64,000 bases of DNA, from positions 1 to 64,000 of the forward strand of contig JASAMV010004774.1 of NCBI GenBank assembly GCA_030248065.1, in the 5' to 3' direction. The notes below the pieces were generated by a model, which saw only the letters and a list, made by a program, of their open reading frames with translations, did no database searches and had not been told where the DNA came from. Shown here in pieces: positions 60,601 through 64,000 of the stretch. This DNA is from Rhynchonema sp. JSB1_4. Lineage: Eukaryota; Nematoda; Chromadorea; Monhysterida; Xyalidae. Position 1 is the first letter of the stretch; each line of letters begins with the position of its first letter. The position numbers and the translations under genes were made by a program.

Positions 60601-63600
60601 TAGTGCTGCAACGTTTGGTCGTTAACTTTGCACTAGACGGGTACTGATGGTCTATAGTTCACGTTTTCAGAACCGCAATGCTGTGTTTCGCACAAAAACG
60701 GTCTGGTGTTACTGTGTCATTGGAAGCGCCACAATTGCGCTAACGTTTACATAACACAAATATGAATTGGGAAGCGAATAAGAGTGTTTGTTATATGCAA
60801 CGAAAAAACCGGCAGTAGTAGAGAGAGAGAGAGAATAACGACGTAAACCACACTTGCATCATCCTAACATTGCACAAGATGACACCTGGGGTGTTGGCGG
60901 TGCTTGGGCGCACGCGCGCGCAACTCTCGGTTGTGCAAAGTTCACATTTTGGACGAAGAAATAGTATAACGAACCGAGATGTGCAACAGAATAGTGGTTG
61001 AAATGACAAAAACCAACACTACAATGTAGACAAAATATTGCCGCACATGTACTTTCAACGTAGTCTGTCAGCGCGAGGCACATTGATCAGGGGTAATCAA
61101 CACTAATTATGCATTGACAGGACACGAAAACGAACGAAAATAAACAAAAAGAAAGAGAAAATAAATTGCAGTTGCCTCTGCATGTCAATTACATTTCATC
61201 TGTGTCTTGGTGTGTTGACGCACTCAAATTTCCAACAATCTCCTCTCAGGCAAAGTGCAACCCCAGTTTTTGCCTCGACACCGGCCATTTTGGCTCAAAC
61301 TAATTGTGCGCGGGCACTTGGGGCGTGGAGTCAAACGATATTGAAACGAAAAGAAAGAGAAAATAATGAAAGAGAATTTGCTAACGCATCAGATGATCCT
61401 TCACGCAACACGTGCCGTGTCTCAGCGCGCCTACCACACGAACAGCGAGACCAGGATAGTTTTTGTGATAAAAATCAAACATCGCGACTAACAACTGGCT
61501 TGCATCAAGATCAACATCGTCGATGTAACCTAAAGAGACAGAGAGTGTGAGAGAAACAATATTTGAACAAGTAATATTTCCTGTCACGAGGCCCCAGATG
61601 GGTTTACGTTACCTGGGTTTGTGGTGCATATTTCATGAAAATATAGGCAAACATTTCATATTATTGCATAACTTATCTAACATGAAATGCGAAACATGAT
61701 AGCAACACAGCACACGCGTCTGGTTATAGCGGTGATAAAATGGTCCGTTTTGGCTAAAATGTTTCAGCACATAACCAATGCATTTTAAGAGTAATAAAAG
61801 CCGCAACATGTCCCACAAATAGCAATGATAGACATTTTGCAACGTTGTATCATTGTCATAACGTCATAACTGTAGAGCAGCGCGTAAATGGATAATTTCA
61901 TTTTTGATACAAGATGCATATGGGCACAATTACAAGAGGAATTACATGTACATCAAACGCAATACACGCTCCACGCAACCTGAGGAATCATCAGAGCGCA
62001 CAATACATACCTACACTCAAATTTAAGGGCAAGTGTACCTAGCCTTGTTCTGGTATGTACCTAACCTTGTTCTGGTATTAAAAGGACACCACAACCGCAT
62101 TTTCTGATAGCGATAGAAAACTGATACTGGCTGACACAATCGCCTGAGCCTAATGTGGGTAGTCAAGTCATGTAATGGTCACGCAAGGTTGGCCGCGACC
62201 CCACGTCACACAAAGCAAGAAATTAGCCCATTTGCAACACTTTGATACAGACATTGTTACACTGAGCTTATACTTGTACCTTGTTGAGCTTGTGATTGCT
62301 CACACAATAGACCCGATTTTTGTCATGCTAATTCATTGATGCTAGCACTTGTGGCACTGTACAAAGCTAATTGTTGACTTAGCAACCATGAGACCAGAAA
62401 TCACCATACTTCAACTAAATGAAACCAAGCGAAGTGGCTCAAAGGAAAAAACTATTCAATCCAATAAAAGTAAAAATGGAACAGAACCAAATTTCAGGTG
62501 CGGACACAGAAGCACAACACCAGCAAAACGAGGTGATTCATGTATCAAACGCAAATCAACAACAATAGCAGTTACACTTCGTCCAACTGCAATAAAAAAC
62601 GTCAAATAGCCCAAATTGATTGATCCGCGCATAAAGCGTGCATTTGCGGGTGACCTACAACAAAGCATGACGAACAATTCAACTAATGTCACGATGGAAT
62701 ATTAAAAAAATCAAAAATCCGGTCGCAATATAATTCGTGTTGCACCCAATTTTCGAAACACTCAGGCAGAATCAACAGCTGGCACGCCGAAAAAACAGGC
62801 ACGTGATGTTCTAAAAATAGAATCTCAAATTTCAAAACCAAAAATAGACGCAAAATCAAACCACCGCATATCATGCACACCACCATATTCTTTGATGTGA
62901 TGATAATGAAGCCACCATTAAATTTAGATATCTTACAGAAAAAATTGAAACGAACATGTATATACAACAACAGGCGACCGACCCTAATTTGAGGTGGTTT
63001 GAATAATTTTGCCATAAAAACATCTCGATTCGAATAAACACTTCAAATGATGTTGTGTTTTTACATGTTCGACAATTCAAGACAAAAAAAACGTTAAGAA
63101 AGACATGAATAAGGCCCAAACAAACAAGACAGAAGTAGTACTAACAATAGCCTCGGGTTATCGGCCCAGAAAAAAGTTGTGGGCACGTCTGTAACTTCGG
63201 GCAAGATGAGGAAAAGAATATTTCAAAAAAACACAAATATTGTACAGACCTCCGCAGCTCACAACAATAGGTACGCATATTAACATTGACCATTCTATTG
63301 TGCAATATCGCGATTGCCGCGAACAATGTAATAGAACATATGTAGATATTTGAATATTTCACAACACAAACAGCAAGGACATCTCCATCATAACACCATG
63401 TTGCACGTCTTTCGCACGTGCAAACTCGCAAAAGTGGGTGGTAAAGGTTGCGCTCAAAAGCCGGCGGACGAAAAACTACGTTGCGCAAACAGAAAATCAT
63501 CCCGCCGCCCCAAGCCACCCTATCACACACGTGAGTAAACAGAGACGATTTGATATTCTCTGGCAAAATGGCGAGGATAATACAAGGCGCAACCACAAGG

Positions 63601-63887
63601 CATAGAGTAATGACATCACCTGATTTGTATGCACATTGAGATACAAAAAGGTACAGTTTCGGTATCGTTGACAACTTTGAATCCAGATGCTGTGCCCACT
63701 GTATACCCAAGCAGCAATTCAGCAAACAAATTGTGCACATAAACAGCACAATGGTGGTCTGGGTGGTTATGGCTGGCTGAAGGAAATTTTCTATTTGAAA
63801 GATGCAAAAAGAGAAAAATTTGATATACAAATGATAGTCAAAGAAACGCCCCCACGTCAACTGGGATAGGGTGACAACAACAATATC
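54700..63887. other. 9-kb stretch without a supported gene; likely intron or 5' flank of MOB2
   Basis: The plus strand is visibly A-rich and the minus strand T-rich, the same asymmetry seen in introns of the minus-strand genes, and minus-strand frames are longer because stop codons are depleted there. Since the first visible MOB2 exon starts in mid codon, at least one more exon must lie here or beyond the right edge. Apart from a zinc-finger remnant at 59107-59385 I recognise nothing. The octamer common elsewhere in the window is absent. Confidence 0.4.
59107..59385 (-). pseudogene. Degenerate C2H2 zinc-finger remnant
   Basis: On the minus strand, KIRFHAPKPFKCERRARYL, then YQTHHKMLMRYVHNGE, has the spacing and linker residues of a C2H2 finger (PKPFKC, H-x-H) with the second cysteine of the C-x2-C pair lost. 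The preceding TAYFVCTHIRRT could be a second decayed finger. Likely a fragment of the kind of gene seen at 46.8-47.4 kb. No intact finger remains. Confidence 0.4.
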
Positions 63888-63956
63888 ATGGCAAAAGGTG
63901 GACAAAAGAAGGGACAAGTAGACGGTGCGGCGGCTGACGGTTCCAGAAAAGGAATG
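63888..63956 (+). CDS. Possible first coding exon of a gene running off the right edge
   Basis: ATG at 63888 opens 23 codons (MAKGGQKKGQVDGAAADGSR, KGM) with coding-like codons, then a donor GTAATG. The Lys/Gly/Ala-rich start would suit a basic cytosolic protein but is too short to name. It conflicts in strand with the idea that this region is intron of a minus-strand gene. The window ends 44 bases later, so this cannot be tested here. Confidence 0.25.
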
Positions 63957-64000
63957 GTAATGTTGACGTTTGACAAGAAAAAACTGCATAAATTGGAACT

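Noticed and set aside
63141..63989. 282-codon open frame on the minus strand
   Set aside because: It is longer than random expectation at this GC, but its residues are mostly hydrophobic and aromatic, with no domain, as expected from a T-rich strand depleted in stops. The neighbouring minus-strand frames show the same character.
1..64000. tRNA, rRNA, CRISPR arrays, bacterial operons or viral genes
   Set aside because: No tRNA B-box with a matching cloverleaf, no rRNA stretch, no regularly spaced repeats and no prokaryotic gene layout were seen by eye. A tRNA scan could still find one I missed.

Overview
The window looks like a protein-coding stretch of an animal genome. Genes have many exons separated mostly by short, T-rich GT-AG introns with TTTCAG or TTGCAG acceptors and AATAAA-type poly(A) signals, and the three best-conserved genes belong to animal families: a PX-SH3-RhoGAP protein, a FAM184 coiled-coil protein and a MOB2-type kinase co-activator. 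Two weak clues point to a nematode: short runs of TTAGGC, the nematode telomere hexamer, inside a dispersed repeat, and a heavily over-represented motif TGATGTTTCA that shares its core with the nematode piRNA (Ruby) promoter motif. The species cannot be named from the sequence alone.

Layout. 1-7 kb: the 3' end of a coiled-coil gene, then a repeat-rich block (a direct repeat pair, a 313-bp perfect-looking inverted repeat with nested palindromes, and an 825-bp Tc1/mariner-like element with TA target duplication). 7.1-28.9 kb (+): an ARHGAP32/33 (CdGAP/PX-RICS)-like gene that I could resolve into 30 exons with consistent phases (1596 aa). Its RhoGAP domain is split by an 8.8-kb intron, and that intron holds two small secreted-peptide genes on the opposite strand (14.6-15.2 kb, ending -KPLRFGK, and 17.6-18.2 kb). 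29-33 kb (+): a secreted, probably GPI-anchored protein and a small membrane protein, both unrecognised. 34.4-35.4 kb (+): an uncertain small secreted or membrane protein. 35.4-43.8 kb (-): a FAM184-family gene, 24 exons, 1103 aa. 46.8-47.4 kb (-): a broken C2H2 zinc-finger gene. 49.4-54.7 kb (-): MOB2, six exons with the 5' end missing. 54.7-64 kb: no convincing gene apart from a zinc-finger remnant at 59 kb and a possible first exon at the extreme right edge; the + strand is A-rich, as expected if this is intron of a minus-strand gene such as MOB2.

Functionally the recognisable genes concern cytoskeleton and cell shape: a Rho/Cdc42-type GAP, a coiled-coil protein and the partner of NDR-type kinases. 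The nested peptide genes look like neuroendocrine or other secreted signals. There is no evidence here that these genes form one pathway. The most unusual signal is the dispersed octamer GAAACATC/GATGTTTC, at least 25 copies between 3.7 and 54.5 kb where about two are expected by chance, mostly in one orientation and in exons, introns and spacers alike.
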